Assembly (NCBI GenBank): GCA_963682055.1
Contig: OY821750.1
Span: 29,272,402-29,336,401 of the forward strand
Reading direction: 5' to 3'
DNA from: Primula veris
Taxonomy: Eukaryota; Streptophyta; Magnoliopsida; Ericales; Primulaceae
DNA: 64,000 nucleotides
Position 1 is the stretch's first letter, and the number at the start of each line of letters is the position of its first letter. Below the pieces are notes generated by a model. That model did not search any database. It worked only from the letters and a program-made list of their open reading frames with translations, and was not told the DNA's origin. The translations under genes and the position numbers were made by a program. Of this stretch, positions 11,406 through 23,906 are shown piece by piece.

Positions 11406-14400
11406 ATGGAAGACGATAGCATTGTGTACACATTGGATGAGGCGTATTCGACAATCGGGTTTGGGAAATACCAGATGATTGTCCTTGGTTTTGCTGGATT
11501 AGGATGGGTTGCCGAAGCGATGGAGATAATGTTGCTATCTTTTATTGGACCAAAAGTGAAGATCGAATGGGGACTATCCTCTCAACAAGAGAGCTTGATT
11601 ACAACCGTCGTCTTTGCTGGTATGCTGCTTGGAGCATTTTCATGGGGCTACGTGTCAGACAATTATGGAAGAACGTACGTACTAACCAATACTTATTCAC
11701 TTAGTATGTCCATAGCTTTTGAGTAATGATACATTCACTCCATTTACAATCTAGACCACATTCCATCCTATTTCGCAGGATGAAAACAAAACTAAACTAA
11801 GCTCGTTAACACTTAAAACAAGTTGACCATATTAGACTTTCACCCTTAGATGACGTATGAAGAAGTGTAAGAGAAGTTTATTAGGAGTGAGGAGATTGTT
11901 ACTCGTATATTTCGAGTTGCCTAATTCTCGTCAGTATTTGTTTTCTGTTTTATCAAGTTTGTAATTATAGCCATTTGGTTTACTTTGAACCACAGTCCAA
12001 GCAGCAACAGTAATAAGCATATGTTGGGTGGACTGTTGTTTTCTCACATTTACAGGAGTTGTTGAATCACAGCTTCTCAGTTATCCTCTTACTTTTTGTC
12101 TTGAATTCTGCGTAATTTCTGTCGTGAGACAGATGCTGGAATATGTGCTTGTATTAAATTTAGTATTTAGAGCATATTCATCCAGGGCAATGTCTTACGA
12201 CTATAACAGCCTGTTGCACGAAAAATACTCAATATTTTTCTTGTATTTGTGTCAGAATATCACCACTCGTTCCAGTTTTCCTAAACCCATATTATTTTCC
12301 CGTCAAACCAAATCATTTTAGCTTAGTTTTCCTATGATGTATTTAACAATTACATCACTTCTTCACTTTGTACGTCCTTAGCTTTTCAATTTCTCAATAA
12401 CATTAGTTTCTGTTTGAGTAATCATGTGTTCTTGCCATTTGGTTTGTCTTAAATCTTGAACCATAAACGAATCTCAATTCTGCAGAAGAAAAACACATGT
12501 CGGCCTAGTTATTTCTTCTACCTTTACATTTAAACGCTGTGTGACATTGAACCCTAGCTTTGTAATGATATTTTATTTATATTTATTGTTTTTCAGTTTT
12601 AGTTTATGGTTTGAGATTAGTCCTGTAATTTGATCACATTAAAATTTACTTAGTATTTAAAAATTGAAAGCATGTTGTCAGCCAGCGACAAATTTAATTT
12701 TCAAAGAGCAAATTCAAGTTCAACAAATTTGTTCCTCCTGCAATCTTTTACTTTATTACTTCTTCCTAACTTTGATTTTTCTCTGAAGCCACTGCATTGT
12801 GTTATTTTTTTTCGATGCAGAAAGAGTTTAATTGGCCTTTCTCTATTCACATCGGGGGCTGGGATTCTAAGTGTTTTCTCTCCAAGTTACATATGGTTGG
12901 TCAGTCTACCTTTTATTGTCGGGTTCGGGTTGGGAGGTGGGCACGTGTTCTCATCATGGTTCTTGGAGTTTGTCCCCGCCCCAAACAGAGGCACTTGGAT
13001 GGTTATCATATCAACTTTCTGGACTATCGGAACGATTATGGAGGCAGCACTTGCTTGGGTATTTTTTATATCTGTAGAATTTATTTTCTCATAAGGACTC
13101 CTCGCATTAATGTACTGCTTTAATATTCAGCTTGGGGTAAGAAAAAAGAAGGTTGCTGATTATTTTCCCCCCCTCTTTATATCAGATTGTAATGCCTAGA
13201 TTCGGTTGGAGGTGGCTACTTGGAGTGTCGTGCATTCCATCGTTGCCATTTTTAATGTTTTATGATGTGATACCGGAGTCTCCAAGGTATCTATGCCTGA
13301 GAGGCAGAACAGATGAAGCCTATAAAGTGCTAAAGGAGATAGCTTTGCTTAATAGAACAAAACTTCCTCCTGGTAAGCTTGTTTCTGGACAAGCTGTTGA
13401 GAATGACAAACTTGTTACCCCCTATGAAGAAGATAACAACAGCCAACCCTCCTCCTCAACTAAATCATACTCCTCTATGACAGAGATATCGTTGCTCTTC
13501 TCCTCAAGTCTAATCAGGACTACACTCCTTTTATGGGCTGTATACTTTGGAACTACGTTTGCGTATTATGGAATAATATTGCTGACCTCTGAGCTGAGCA
13601 GTGAACGAAGTCAGTGTGGTCCCCAGCTCTCTCTTCTGAAAGAAACTAACTCCGATTCTTCTTATTTGTATATAAATGTGTTTGTCACTAGTTGTGCAGG
13701 TACTGCTCTTAGTCTCCTTTTTCCAATTTATAGGATTGCACTTAGTCGTTTACTTAAATTTTTTAACCAATGATTAGATAAACAAGTTATAACTACGTTA
13801 TTTTTATTGGTTTCAAGAGGTTCCTGGGCTTGTTTTAGCAGCTTTAATTTTGGATAAAGTAGGCCGCAAGGGATCCATGGAAATCATGATCCTGTTTGGT
13901 TTCGCTTTGCTTCTGCCACTGGTTTCACATCAACATGATGAGGTTTTGACCACTGCTTTGCTGTTTGGAGCTCGTATGTTCATTTCAGCCAGCTTCACAA
14001 TAGCTTGCATCTACGCCCCAGAGGTAATAAATTTTCCACATTTACCCTAGCATCTCAAGAATTCCGATTTCATCAATATGGTATAGTACCTTAGAAGTAC
14101 AATTACAAAGAACTAACTATAACTGAACTCAAAACTAGCTCATTAGGAGAAGGATATCATGTTGCCTTCTTCTTTTTGTAGTACTATCGTTTATTCATTT
14201 TTTTTCCATTATTGTTATTGGCGCAGGTGTATCCAACGTCAGTAAGATCGACAGGGGTAGGAGTAGCGACAGCTATCGGAAGGGTGGGTGGGATGATATC
14301 ACCTCTTGTTGCTGTTGCATTGGTGAGTGGTTGCTATCAAACTACTGCTATTGTTTTGTTTGAGATCTTACTATTACTCGTCGCACTCTGTGTTAGCCTT

Positions 14401-14487
14401 TTCCCTTTTGAAACCAAAGGAGAGGAGCTCGTCGATTCGGTTTCATCTAATATTACTCAGCCACCTCATGATGACATGAATCAGTGA
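11406..14487 (+). CDS. OCT7: Organic cation/carnitine transporter 7-like (NiaP-type) MFS transporter
   Basis: Five exons: 11406-11674, 12821-13058, 13186-13699, 13818-14023 and 14227-14487. Together they give 1,488 bp, 495 residues, close to Arabidopsis OCT7/NiaP (about 500). All introns are GT-AG and phases join cleanly. The protein has the 12-segment major facilitator layout. The MFS loop signature is at about residues 77-92 ('WGYVSDNYGR', then a lysine across the first splice). 'PESPRYL' follows the sixth segment, 'VDRLGRK'-type 'LDKVGRKGS' lies in the second half, and 'YPTSVRSTGVG' is near segment 11. Arabidopsis NiaP carries nicotinate, so that or a related organic ion is the likely cargo. 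Membrane location is inferred from the family. The start was chosen because 'MEDDSIVYTLDEA' aligns with the family N-terminus. Substrate not provable from sequence. Confidence 0.93.
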
Positions 14488-15239
14488 AGCAACTTTCTTT
14501 TATATAGTCTTTTACTATTCATCTACGGTTTAGTTTGTAGGGCTATCGTTTGACACCATTCTTGATGGCATATTTTACCCATTTTTATCTGTTAAATATT
14601 TACACACAAGCGTACGCGAATTTCATGCTGGAATAGAAGCAGTTACATATCACACATGTACAAATTACAATACAACCATAATGAATACTTTGTCTTTCAC
14701 CAGTTTCTTGAATTTTAAACAATGTGTTTTCATTTTGTCACTCTAATGGACGTTAAAAACTGGTGTTTCTTATCAGGAATTTTACATCTTTTTTTTTTTA
14801 TATTTTAAGCAGATGTCTCTTACCAATGTATAATCTTTAAACATTCTAATGAACATTGGAGTTGAAGTAACGTTTTCTCTAAAATTGGCTGCAAAAGAGG
14901 AGATAAAATGACAAACTCGTTTGAAGTTTGTAGGTAAATTACTCTACCTGAAGCTTTTTACTAAATCGAGCAATGAAGATTTCGTGAAGAACTTAAAAGA
15001 CATTGTCATATCCGAAAACCAGCTTAAAGAAAGCAATGAGCAAAAAGTTTTCTTTAAAAAAGCTGGAGTGTAATGTTTGGCATCATTTTTACTTCAAACT
15101 TATAAGTGCCACTTAACTTATTTTATTGACAAGTCATTTTTACTTTTTTTAACTGACTTATACATGTACTATGAAAATTTATTAGAAATCTCTAATTGTG
15201 GTATCTTTTTATGTTAAAAAGGCTTAAAACATCAAATTT
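14488..15239. other. OCT7 3' flank and spacer
   Basis: AT-rich. Presumably contains the OCT7 3' UTR and polyadenylation signals in its first few hundred bases. No gene or structured repeat recognised. Confidence 0.4.
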
Positions 15240-15293
15240 CTATTTTCGAACTGATTCTTGTCTATCGCCATCTCTCTCTTCTTGTCTAAAAAA

Positions 15294-15298
<5 letters not shown>

Positions 15299-15353
<55 letters not shown>
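15299..15353. repeat. (TA)n microsatellite
   Basis: About 27 TA units directly abut the MITE at 15354. A shorter TA run (15791-15808) abuts its other end, so the MITE landed inside a TA repeat. Confidence 0.95.
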
Positions 15354-15355
<2 letters not shown>

Positions 15356-15790
15356 GGAGGATATATGGACATGGAGCCGTTCTCATGGGGCTACATGTCC
15401 AAAGCGTGACGGACCAGGTAAAATTGAGGAGCTTGCTGTGGAAATATGTCTCCGGGTGAAAACTTAGTACAATTTTTTTTTTATATAAAAACGCACCAAA
15501 TTAATATTTGGCTAATGCAAATCTTTACGGTTTCACGACGGAAACACAAATATGCGTATTGTTTTTTTTTTCCGATATGTATAATGACATGTTTTGTAAA
15601 TTATGGTAAAATTTAAAAATTCAAAACATGTCATTATACATCTCGGAAAAAAAACAATACGCATATTTGTGTTCTCGTCGTGAAACCGTGGAGATTTGGA
15701 CCATTTTTGCAAAAAAAAATTGTGCATTTGGGTGTTTTTTATGTACATATAATTGTGCATTTTTGAAAAAGTATGTGCATATATCCTCCC
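15354..15790. mobile_element. Foldback MITE inserted in a TA repeat
   Basis: The left end GGGGAGGATATATGGACATG and the right end GTGCATATATCCTCCC are inverted repeats. The inner part is a strong hairpin: the arm at about 15519-15598 (ACGGTTTCACGACG, AATATGCGTATTG, ATGTATAATGACATG) is repeated in reverse complement at about 15621-15697. The loop is about 22 bp. No coding capacity. The ends recall Mutator-like MITEs but the class is not certain, because the TA flanks hide any target duplication. Confidence 0.8.
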
Positions 15791-16620
15791 TATATATATA
15801 TATATATAATTCTATTATAATTAGTCTTTTTTTTTTCAAAAATACGTCTAATAGTTTTTTATTAATTACCATATTAACTACTTTCATAAAAAAAATAAAA
15901 ACTAATTACACATTTTCTCTCTCTTTAACCACACAGAGTTTCTTATATGCTATATTTTTTTTCTCTAAATATTTGTATTATCATCACAATTTATATCATA
16001 TTTTTTTTCTTATATGCTATATTTTTTTTTTATTCTACATTTGTATCATCACAATTTATAGCGTTTGCTAGTATATATTATAGAGAGAGAGAAAAGGGTT
16101 TTAAGTTTTAGACTTTCACTTAAATGGCAAGTTGAAGTGCAGATAAGGGCGGTGGAATCCTAATATGCTATACGGGCCAGTCGAGATACTGGTCCGCCTG
16201 TTTTAAAGCGATTGATGAAGCTTGAAAGTCACGGTGGTTAATGTGCACTCAGTAGAAAACATTCAAGACGTTTCTTTTATTTTACTTTTGATGATCAATA
16301 TTAATAAAACACTAACAATAGCCCATTGGTTACTGCGCAACGTGTAATAGCATACCTCTAGTGAAATTATGAACATCATATTCACATTTGGAGTATCATT
16401 TAATAAAATTTTAGTGGTTAAAATGACTTATTAATTAAATTGTGATACATCCGTAATTATAAAAATATACCGATGACAAATTGCTAATTAGATTGGTGTA
16501 AATTGGTAATTATTAAAACAGAGTAACGTACGTGGTTTTCAAAAAAGATGGGCAAAATTTGACTGCCTCAAAAGTTTGTTTATTATAATAGTATGATGAA
16601 CAAACACCACCCGAGCAATA

Positions 16621-17948
16621 ATAAGTAATAATACATTTTTTTTTATTGTGAGTTTAGGTTTTAAAAAAAATTAAAAAGTATTTATCGACCATCAACATTA
16701 TATATGATAAATTTAACGTATTTAAACTAGAATATAAATGAAAAAATATTAAAATAATTAAAAAAAAAAGTCCACAAACCGGAGTCGAGCCTTTAACGAG
16801 CTGAATACGAGGTTGTTTATGAACGGTCTGATTCATTTGCAACCCTAGCCATACATTATTTCGACAGTATGAAGGTAGAGAAAGATAAAAAAAAAAGTAT
16901 TTATATATATTGTGAAAAGGAGTTGGTGGACTAAAATTATTTCAATAATTATTAAATTTGTTAAAAATAGATATCGAAATATTGACATATTTATAAAGTC
17001 ATGAAAAGTGATAACTCAACCAATATGTGCAAAGGGATATGAAATGGAGCATAATATTGAGGTGACGAAGATGTTATCGCATAGGGGAAATTATATTTTG
17101 GTACGATGTTTGATACTTTATTTGAAAAACGGGGAAATGATATCGACGTTTGATATCATTTCGTGACTGGGGTTTTTCTAGCAGTAATTGTTAATGACAC
17201 ACAATAACACTGCATTCTCTTGAATTATTAAATGTGAGTTTTTTTAAAAAATATGCTACGCTAACAAATGTACTGAGTTAGTAATTAATTCAGAAAACGC
17301 ATGGTCTCGAGTCTTAATGGCATAATAACTACATAAATGACCTAAACGAGTGGTCTAGTGTAATTCATCTTCACTACTAGCAGTTCTTCACCGTCGTTCC
17401 CTTCTTCTCCAGAACCTCTCGGCGACATATTTCGAACCATGCATTTTAGGTATATATCTATAAAAACAAAAACTACGCCACTGTATTCTATGAAAAGAAA
17501 CTCTAAAAACAAAAACTTCGTTTGTAGAGCGTAGTCTAAACGAGATTGATTTTGAATGGTAGCAACTGTCGCGGGCGTTATTTCAGACACCCTTGATTGT
17601 ACACAATGAACCTTTTTGTGTTATAAATTACTATAATTATAACAATGTAGTAAAACTTGGATCATGTCTATAGAGAACATGAATGATTTAATAAATTAGT
17701 GTATTTGAAAAATCACTACGAACTATAGCTGCTAAAGACCAATAGACTAATGTAGTTTAGAGCAATGAAACACCAGAAAGATCTGATTTAGCAGTTGGTC
17801 AGTTACAACTCTAACCTATACAAAATGAGAAAAACAGCAAAACCACATGTACAATTTCATCCTCAAGACCAAGTACCTTCTGTTTCCGATACAGATATAA
17901 AGAAAATAATTTGACACATATACTTGCGTAGTCGTAAATAAAACGAAG
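16621..17948. other. Spacer downstream of the first GT47 gene
   Basis: AT-rich. 17750-17948 probably includes the 3' UTR of the - strand glycosyltransferase. Nothing else recognised. Confidence 0.4.
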
Positions 17949-20900
17949 TTATCTCCTTTTGATCTGGTAAACTCTGTTATACCAAATCGAATGAAGAGTC
18001 ATATGGAAAAGATCATACTTTATAGGCTTAGCATGCCATAGAAAATGTCTTTGGACTTTCTTGACCGCAAGTTGCATATCCAAATATTTCTTGTCCGATA
18101 TAGAACTGAGGATTTTTTTCAAATTTGGTATATCCTTTTCCGCAACTATAACCGAAAAAGCATCCCAATTGAGAATATCGAAAAGGGGCGGCACAAAATT
18201 ATCCGATATAATAACAGGAACACATTCGTAAAATATAGCCTCTACCACACGAGGGCTATTCACCTCGTATCCTTTGGGGCAAATACAGTATTTACTGCTT
18301 TTCATGTGTTGAATATAAGTCATCTTACTGGCAGGCATTGGGCCGAAGATTTTCATATCGGGGTCTTTGTTTTCCCAATGCTTTAATAATATTGGTCGGA
18401 GATAACCGTGCATATTTCCGGCAAAAAAGGCGAATATGTGGCGTTTAGAGGGTGGATACCCACCAAGATCTTTTAGAGGGTTTTTGGGGAAATGAACATA
18501 AGTTTCTGGTAGAGATATGTCTCTTCCAATTTTGAAAGCGGCTGTTACATCAGCGTTGCATAAGGCTTTTATGCAGTGTTCCATGTGGTGTCGTGTTTCA
18601 TATGGAGCCTGCGAAAAGAATAAATGAAGCAAAAGACTTCGTTATAAAAATATGGAACATACACATAACGATGGACTAACATGCGTTGATTCTGGAGTTA
18701 TGAGAAACTGATCAAGAATTGTGATGGAATAAATTGGGATTTTGTGATAAAGTGATGTTTATCATCAGAAATACAAGAGGAGGACTTAAGATGTGAGTAT
18801 CAGATACGAATTAGGATGAGAAAATGTTAATATTTGTGGTCAATCACCTAGGAGCAGAATGACAATTCACACTTTAGAACACTATTTTACAAGTAAGCCT
18901 CTTTTAACCCCTTTTGAATGATCAGTTCTAAACTTGACATTTAGTCCGTTCCAGACTGAGATTTTATGTGAACTCGCCATTTCAAATGGGGGTCTCTCAA
19001 GCTCAAACACAAGCATCAATTAAAGTTTAACAAACAAGCAAACCCGCCACTCAATTTGGAAAATTCAAAACGGCACGCCTTTCATAATGACATGTTGCTA
19101 AAAGATCAAAAGAGTTTATTTTGGGTAAAATTTTTTGGCAAAAAGCTTGTTTGGGTAAATAATTACCAAAACAGGGAAGAAAGCAGCAGTAGATATTCAT
19201 GAATGAGCATACCCAATCATGACAGGCTACAAGAAAATGATCCGCGCCACCAGTTCTATTCCAAAACCGATACTTGGCGGCAATTGTTTCAGCATATTGT
19301 TTCAGATATAGGCGCAAATTTGTACGGTTATGAGAGTTACGCACATACAAGGTGTACTCTAGCATTCTTGAACTGAACGGCATGTAAAACAAGTGCGCCA
19401 TTTCGGGATCTTTCACAACAAACTTTTTATTTCCCACTAATAGTTTCATAAACCACCCTTCTGAGGCATATAAACCTTTGAGTATCGGCTGATGAAATAT
19501 GGGTTTTTTCCCTTCTTTGTAGATGTATATCTTCAGGGTACGCTCCATGAGTTCATAGCTCCTGGTATTGCAATTATGTCATGATTCAAATCAAAACTGT
19601 TTACAAGATTAATATATGTTTTACAATATAAGTGATCCTTGTTTAGATTCAAATATAAAGTGACACGTGTATAACTATGAAGTGCAAAAGTAATGTGTCC
19701 TGCGATTGTTTCGTGACTCCAAAATCAATAGATGCACCGATACAAATTGGGCAAAAAACTTAAAAACTGAAGTTATAGCACATTGTAAAAGCCAAGCCCC
19801 ACAAAAGAAAATAAGTTCAATACCTTTTAAACTTGGAAACATTTCTAAAGAGAGGACCATAGAGTTCTCCATCATTATTTACAGTAGGAGCATTCTCGAT
19901 CTGTAATTTTGCGGCTAAAATCTCCTGGTCACGAGCTGAAGACCATCGTGGTCTCTACACACAAGTGAAGCAAATTAAAGTCAACTAAAAACAATACTTG
20001 GGAATTTTTCTGATAATTTAGTAGGGTTGCATGAATTTTAGATCTTCTATATGTATCTCTAAGTACCGATATAATGTATGGTACTCCGTAATTGTGCTAC
20101 TAGGGATTTATCTACACAGGTTTTAAATAAGTAGTACGCGACCTGATTTTGAATTCACTCTTAAATAAAATTATTACTTCTAGCCTTTTAGGGACTTATG
20201 GTGCAATAAATATATAGATGTGATAATAGTAATCAATTCCAATCCACAATAATTGACATTCCATACCCGAGAGGAACGTAGAAGAAATCATACCATTGCA
20301 CGTGATGAACGACGATTCCGATCTAATAACTGGTTCATCTCATTTATAGGCATTACTGATTTGGGGGGCATATCACATCTCATTTTTTTTGTCACCGTGT
20401 TATTCACCAATAGTGACCCGTTAATCAGTATACTAATGCGGCTTTCTCCAGTTGGAATTAATCTCGTTTCTACTCGACTAGAAGACGTGTTAACAAAAGT
20501 AGAACTGATCTCAGGAATAACCATTCTAATTGTTTCATCTTTCTGTGATAGTGTTTTCTCACTTTGAATGGTCTTTTCCTGTAAAAATTCTATATCTGTA
20601 TCATTTCTTAATTCTGAGAAATCAACAAAATCTTCATCTAGATCCATGTCAGTATGATTAGCAGACTCATTTTCCTCCTGCAACAAGCTTGTATCTGCTT
20701 CTGTAACATTCTTGGTCCCATCTCCATTCTCTTGTCTAAAATTATGATCAAAAGATAAACGGTGCCTAACTAATATAGATTTATCCGAATGAGAAATTTT
20801 ACCTTTCCTATCGTCTAATACCAATTTCTCATCCAAAACAGAAGAATATTCAGCTTGAAAAATCTTCTCCGCTTTCAAATCTTCAACACGATTGAAAACA

Positions 20901-21136
20901 CTTTCTATCTCTTCACCCACATTATTCCCGTTTATATTAGTGGCTATATCAACAGATCTATCATATTTGGTATGGAACTGTAGCTCTTCAGAGGGAAATA
21001 GAGATATAAGAGCGTTATTATATGGAACCAATACGGACTGGCACAGCATATGAGTAACAGCAACTAAACCTATCACTAATAACCATATCTTTTTCTCAAT
21101 GTGGCAAAACTTTAGGCGTTGCATAAGGTTTTCCAT
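17949..21136 (-). CDS. GT47 exostosin-family glycosyltransferase, copy 1 (At5g03795-like)
   Basis: Four exons, in coding order: 21136-20294, 19954-19824, 19561-19213 and 18608-17949. Total 1,983 bp, 660 residues. All introns are GT-AG and phases agree. It is a type II membrane protein by appearance: a short N-terminus, a hydrophobic anchor at about residues 17-40 ('KKIWLLVIGLVAVTHML'), a long poorly conserved stem to about 310, then the exostosin (GT47) domain. Family marks are 'RPRWSSARDQEI' at the exon 2 start, 'YELMERTLKIYIYKEG', 'YASEGWFMKLL', 'ADHFLVACHDW', 'TRHHMEHCIKALCNAD', 'GNMHGYLRPILLK', 'SKYCICPKGYEVNSPRVVEA' and 'ECVPVIISDNFVPPL'. Plant relatives act in the Golgi on cell-wall polysaccharides, but donor and acceptor cannot be read from sequence. 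A diverged tandem copy lies at 24852-28126 on the same strand. Confidence 0.92.
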
Positions 21137-21718
21137 GACCTTCTTTGTTTACCACATATTACTTCTTCTTCATATCATCCTGTTAACTTCCTATGATAAA
21201 ATTTCAAGCAAGCATTAGATATCCTTCGCATATAATCACGATCAATTTTGTAAAGTGCCCACAAATTAATAATCTCCAAGAAAAAACTTAGGAATGAGTT
21301 ATGAATATCGAACATTAACAACATCACAGCGAACTACCAATTATTGCCACTATTTTACAGAATAGGTTTTAAGCAATCGATGCTCGGCACACATATGACA
21401 TATTCCATTAACTTACAATCAAGCCAAGTATTCCCTATTTTCCCAGTAAAGACAAGAACTTTATCAACTTCGAATTTAATAAACGACCATTTTTAGATCA
21501 TAGAAACCAGTATTCAGCCTAGGTAGATGAAATAAGAGAACTAAAACTAAGAAAAATATCTAATTTCAAAAACATAAAGCATGTTTCTGGTTCTGCACTT
21601 AAGATATGAACATTAGAACAGGTATACAATCCTCTAAAGTGAAATTCCCTTAAGGAACTCAAAGTCAGCATAACACACAAGCAAGAAATGAATTATTTAC
21701 TAAAATGCAAATACATTA

Positions 21719-21912
21719 CAGGGGCAAAGCCAGGAACCATAAATGGAGGTCCCGAATTTGCATAAAAATTAACGCCAAGTGAAATTATAAATCACGGGGG
21801 TACCAAATTTTATTTTTAACAAAATTAAGTAAAATTACATGGTAAAAATTGAAAAAAGTCATAAATTTTGGAATTATGGGGTGTTGTGGCCCTGATGGTC
21901 TCCATCTAGTTT
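21719..21912. mobile_element. Degenerate non-autonomous element with AGGGGCAAAGCCAGG end
   Basis: The left end CAGGGGCAAAGCCAGGAA and a body with GGAGGTCCCGAA and GGTACCAAATTTTA resemble a common plant repeat that starts CAGGGGCGGAGCCAGG. The right end (GTGGCCCTGATGGTCTCCAT) would be the decayed inverted end. A weak call made from memory of the repeat type. Confidence 0.35.
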
Positions 21913-22559
21913 AGCCTCTAGATATACATAGAACTCAAAATTGAGGAATTAAGCAATTTAATGAAAAACATGAAGTAGATAAACAGAAAAGCCCCACTGA
22001 GAGAGAGAGAGAGCACAGAGAGAAAACTAACCATCATTGGAGGATTTCAAGTATAGAAGAGCATGATGTTTTTTTATGATTATTTCCCCTCTATGATTTT
22101 CCAGCCAAGTGATTAAAAACCCAAGGTTTACACAGTACCTTACACCTTTCAGGACAGTTAAAATAAAACCTCACTCAGTAACAGCTTTATTTTTTAAACA
22201 CTTATCTGTTACAGTTTATTCAAGCATAAACTATTCAAGACTGACCATCCTGGCATTTTACTATTTTAACCAATAAGGCAATAATCAAACCAAGAATCTC
22301 AACCAAACTAAATAATTCAATATAATTTTTGGTCCCAATAAATAAATATCATGTTGATGTTAGGTGTAAAGTGACATTTTTCTTTGACATTTTAAATTAC
22401 AATAATATTTAATGTGGTGGGGTTGTCATCATCTCAACCAAATCCAGTGACCAGTGTCCGTTTCTTTGGAGCTTTGTAATTATTGATAAAGTAAAAGTTC
22501 TGGATAAAGATTTACAAAAAATGTTACCAGTGGACAGAAAATGTTACATATATAATTAC

Positions 22560-22775
22560 AAAAGTAACTATTAAATTTAACCATTAAATTTTTCATATCA
22601 AAATTATCGAAATGAAAAAATTAAAAATTATATCATATAGTTTTAATCATGAACTAATGATTAACTTTTAAAATAATTTTTTCCGGCAATCAATATATGA
22701 AAAAATTATTGATCAAAGCTGTGCGTATTTCGTATATGACATTTGTTTAGAGACGGAGAGAGTAATATTTAGTCC
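22560..22775 (-). mobile_element. MITE-like element, CTCCGTCTCTAAA family, copy 1
   Basis: Read on the - strand it begins ACTCTCTCCGTCTCTAAACA. It then matches 44217-44410 over about 190 bp, including AAAGTTAATCA, AGTTCATGAT and AACTATATGAT. The CTCCGTC end is typical of Stowaway-like MITEs, but a matching second end was not found. Confidence 0.6.
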
Positions 22776-23616
22776 ATGGTATTACAAACTATTTACAAAA
22801 ATAACCACTATGGCTCTTAATAAATTACTCTGCAGTTGTTCGTATCATAGTAACAAGTAAACTTGTCTTTTACAAATAAAGCTTATTGTTTTCAGCTTTT
22901 TTCGTGTTTTTGTTTCTCGTTTCGTTTCCTGGTTCAGTTTCTCATCCTGACAACTATAATTTGTACTACCTAACATGTCCATTAGTCTTGGTGCAAGTGA
23001 ACCTAATGAAACGCTCATGTTTTATTGTTTTCTCGTTTTATCGGTATATGTGATAATGTTTGGATCGTTTTCGTTTATAATTGAATGCGCGCGAACTGAA
23101 TGTTTGACGAATGAACATCAATTTCTTCAAGAACACTTAGTTTACAACAAAAATCTTTAAACACGAGACTATTTTGTTATGATTCTGTAGACATAGAGAG
23201 GGATAGAGAAAGAGAAGGGGCTAACTATTTTGTTATGTTTTATTTTGAAATTAATAAAGAAATAGTGTAAATTAAATATAAAATCCTCCAAAAATTATGT
23301 AACTCAACAATATGTCTCAATATTATGAAGTATGTGTAGAATACATTGCAACGGTTTATAAACACAAACAAATCTAAAATTTTAAAATTTGAACGAAAAT
23401 GGCCAAGAGAACAAGAAAATGATATACAAATTATGAGGTAGAAGATTTGGACTCGTGTTCAACTATAACCAACAAAGAGAATGTAGATTGATTGTGGAAA
23501 TATAAATTTAAGTTAAAAAATTTTGTTGAAGTGTTAAACAATATAGGCTTGGCTTTTGAAACTTTCGATTTCGGCCCTTTTATAGGAGGTTTCTACCCAA
23601 TCAGAATCATGTGTAG

Positions 23617-23906
23617 TGTGACGACCAAGATTTCCAGGAAGGAAATTCTGTGGTGCGGTGTTATGCGTCAGTCTCACATCGCCCAGATATGAAAATACTC
23701 GTGTGGTATATGAACTTAAAGATCCATTTCTTATCAATAAGGCATTTTAAAGCCGTGCGGCACAATAGCGAGGACGGAACTCCACAGTTAAGCGTGCTTA
23801 GGTTGGAGTAGTACCAGGATGGGTGATCCCCCTGGAAGTTGTGTCAAATCGGACAATATTGTTGATACGGGCGTGGCGGTTCGGTCTGTGGGGCCGGATT
23901 GTTACA
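23617..23906 (+). mobile_element. Cassandra-like TRIM solo LTR
   Basis: 290 bp from TGTGACGACC to GATTGTTACA, flanked on both sides by the 5-bp target duplication TGTAG (23612-23616 and 23907-23911). The LTR contains the blocks typical of Cassandra elements: CACATCG near the start, TTTTAAAGCCGTGCGGC, a 5S rRNA-like segment, and CGGACAATATTGTTGATACG near the end. No internal domain or second LTR lies nearby, so it is a solo LTR left by recombination. Cassandra elements have no coding capacity. Confidence 0.88.
23762..23846 (+). repeat. 5S rRNA-derived segment inside the Cassandra LTR
   Basis: GGAACTCCACAGTTAAGCGT followed by GCTTAGG, GAGTAGTACCAGGATGGGTG and CCCCCTGGAAGT closely follows plant 5S rRNA from about base 40 to 105. 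The A-box-like AAGCGTGCTTAGGT and the C-box-like AGGATGGGTGATC are both recognisable. The 5' part of 5S rRNA and the 3' end are not, so this is not a 5S gene. Confidence 0.85.

Larger units (their letters stand above)
15240..16620 (+). repeat. Duplicated segment, copy B (partner at 1370-2760)
   Basis: Matching blocks in order: CTATCGCCATCTCTCTCTTC near 15262, CTTTCACTTAAATGGCAAG near 16112, TTTACTTTTGATGATCAATA near 16283, CACATTTGGAGTATCATTTA near 16382 and AATTAGATTGGTGTAAATTGG near 16485. This copy carries the (TA)n and MITE at 15299-15790. It lacks the foldback element of copy A. Confidence 0.7.
21137..23616. other. Spacer between the two GT47 genes, upstream of copy 1
   Basis: Contains the likely promoter of copy 1 next to 21136, a (GA)n run near 22002-22014, and the two repeat-like elements listed separately. 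Sequence near 23260-23440 resembles part of the 41715/44441 MITE family. No gene seen. Confidence 0.45.

Noticed and set aside
15628..16071. Open frame of 147 codons, + strand
   Set aside because: Runs through the MITE hairpin and poly-T sequence; composition is F/Y/I-rich noise.
23762..23846. A functional 5S rRNA gene
   Set aside because: Only the central part matches 5S rRNA and it sits inside an LTR with TG/CA ends and a target duplication; Cassandra explains it.
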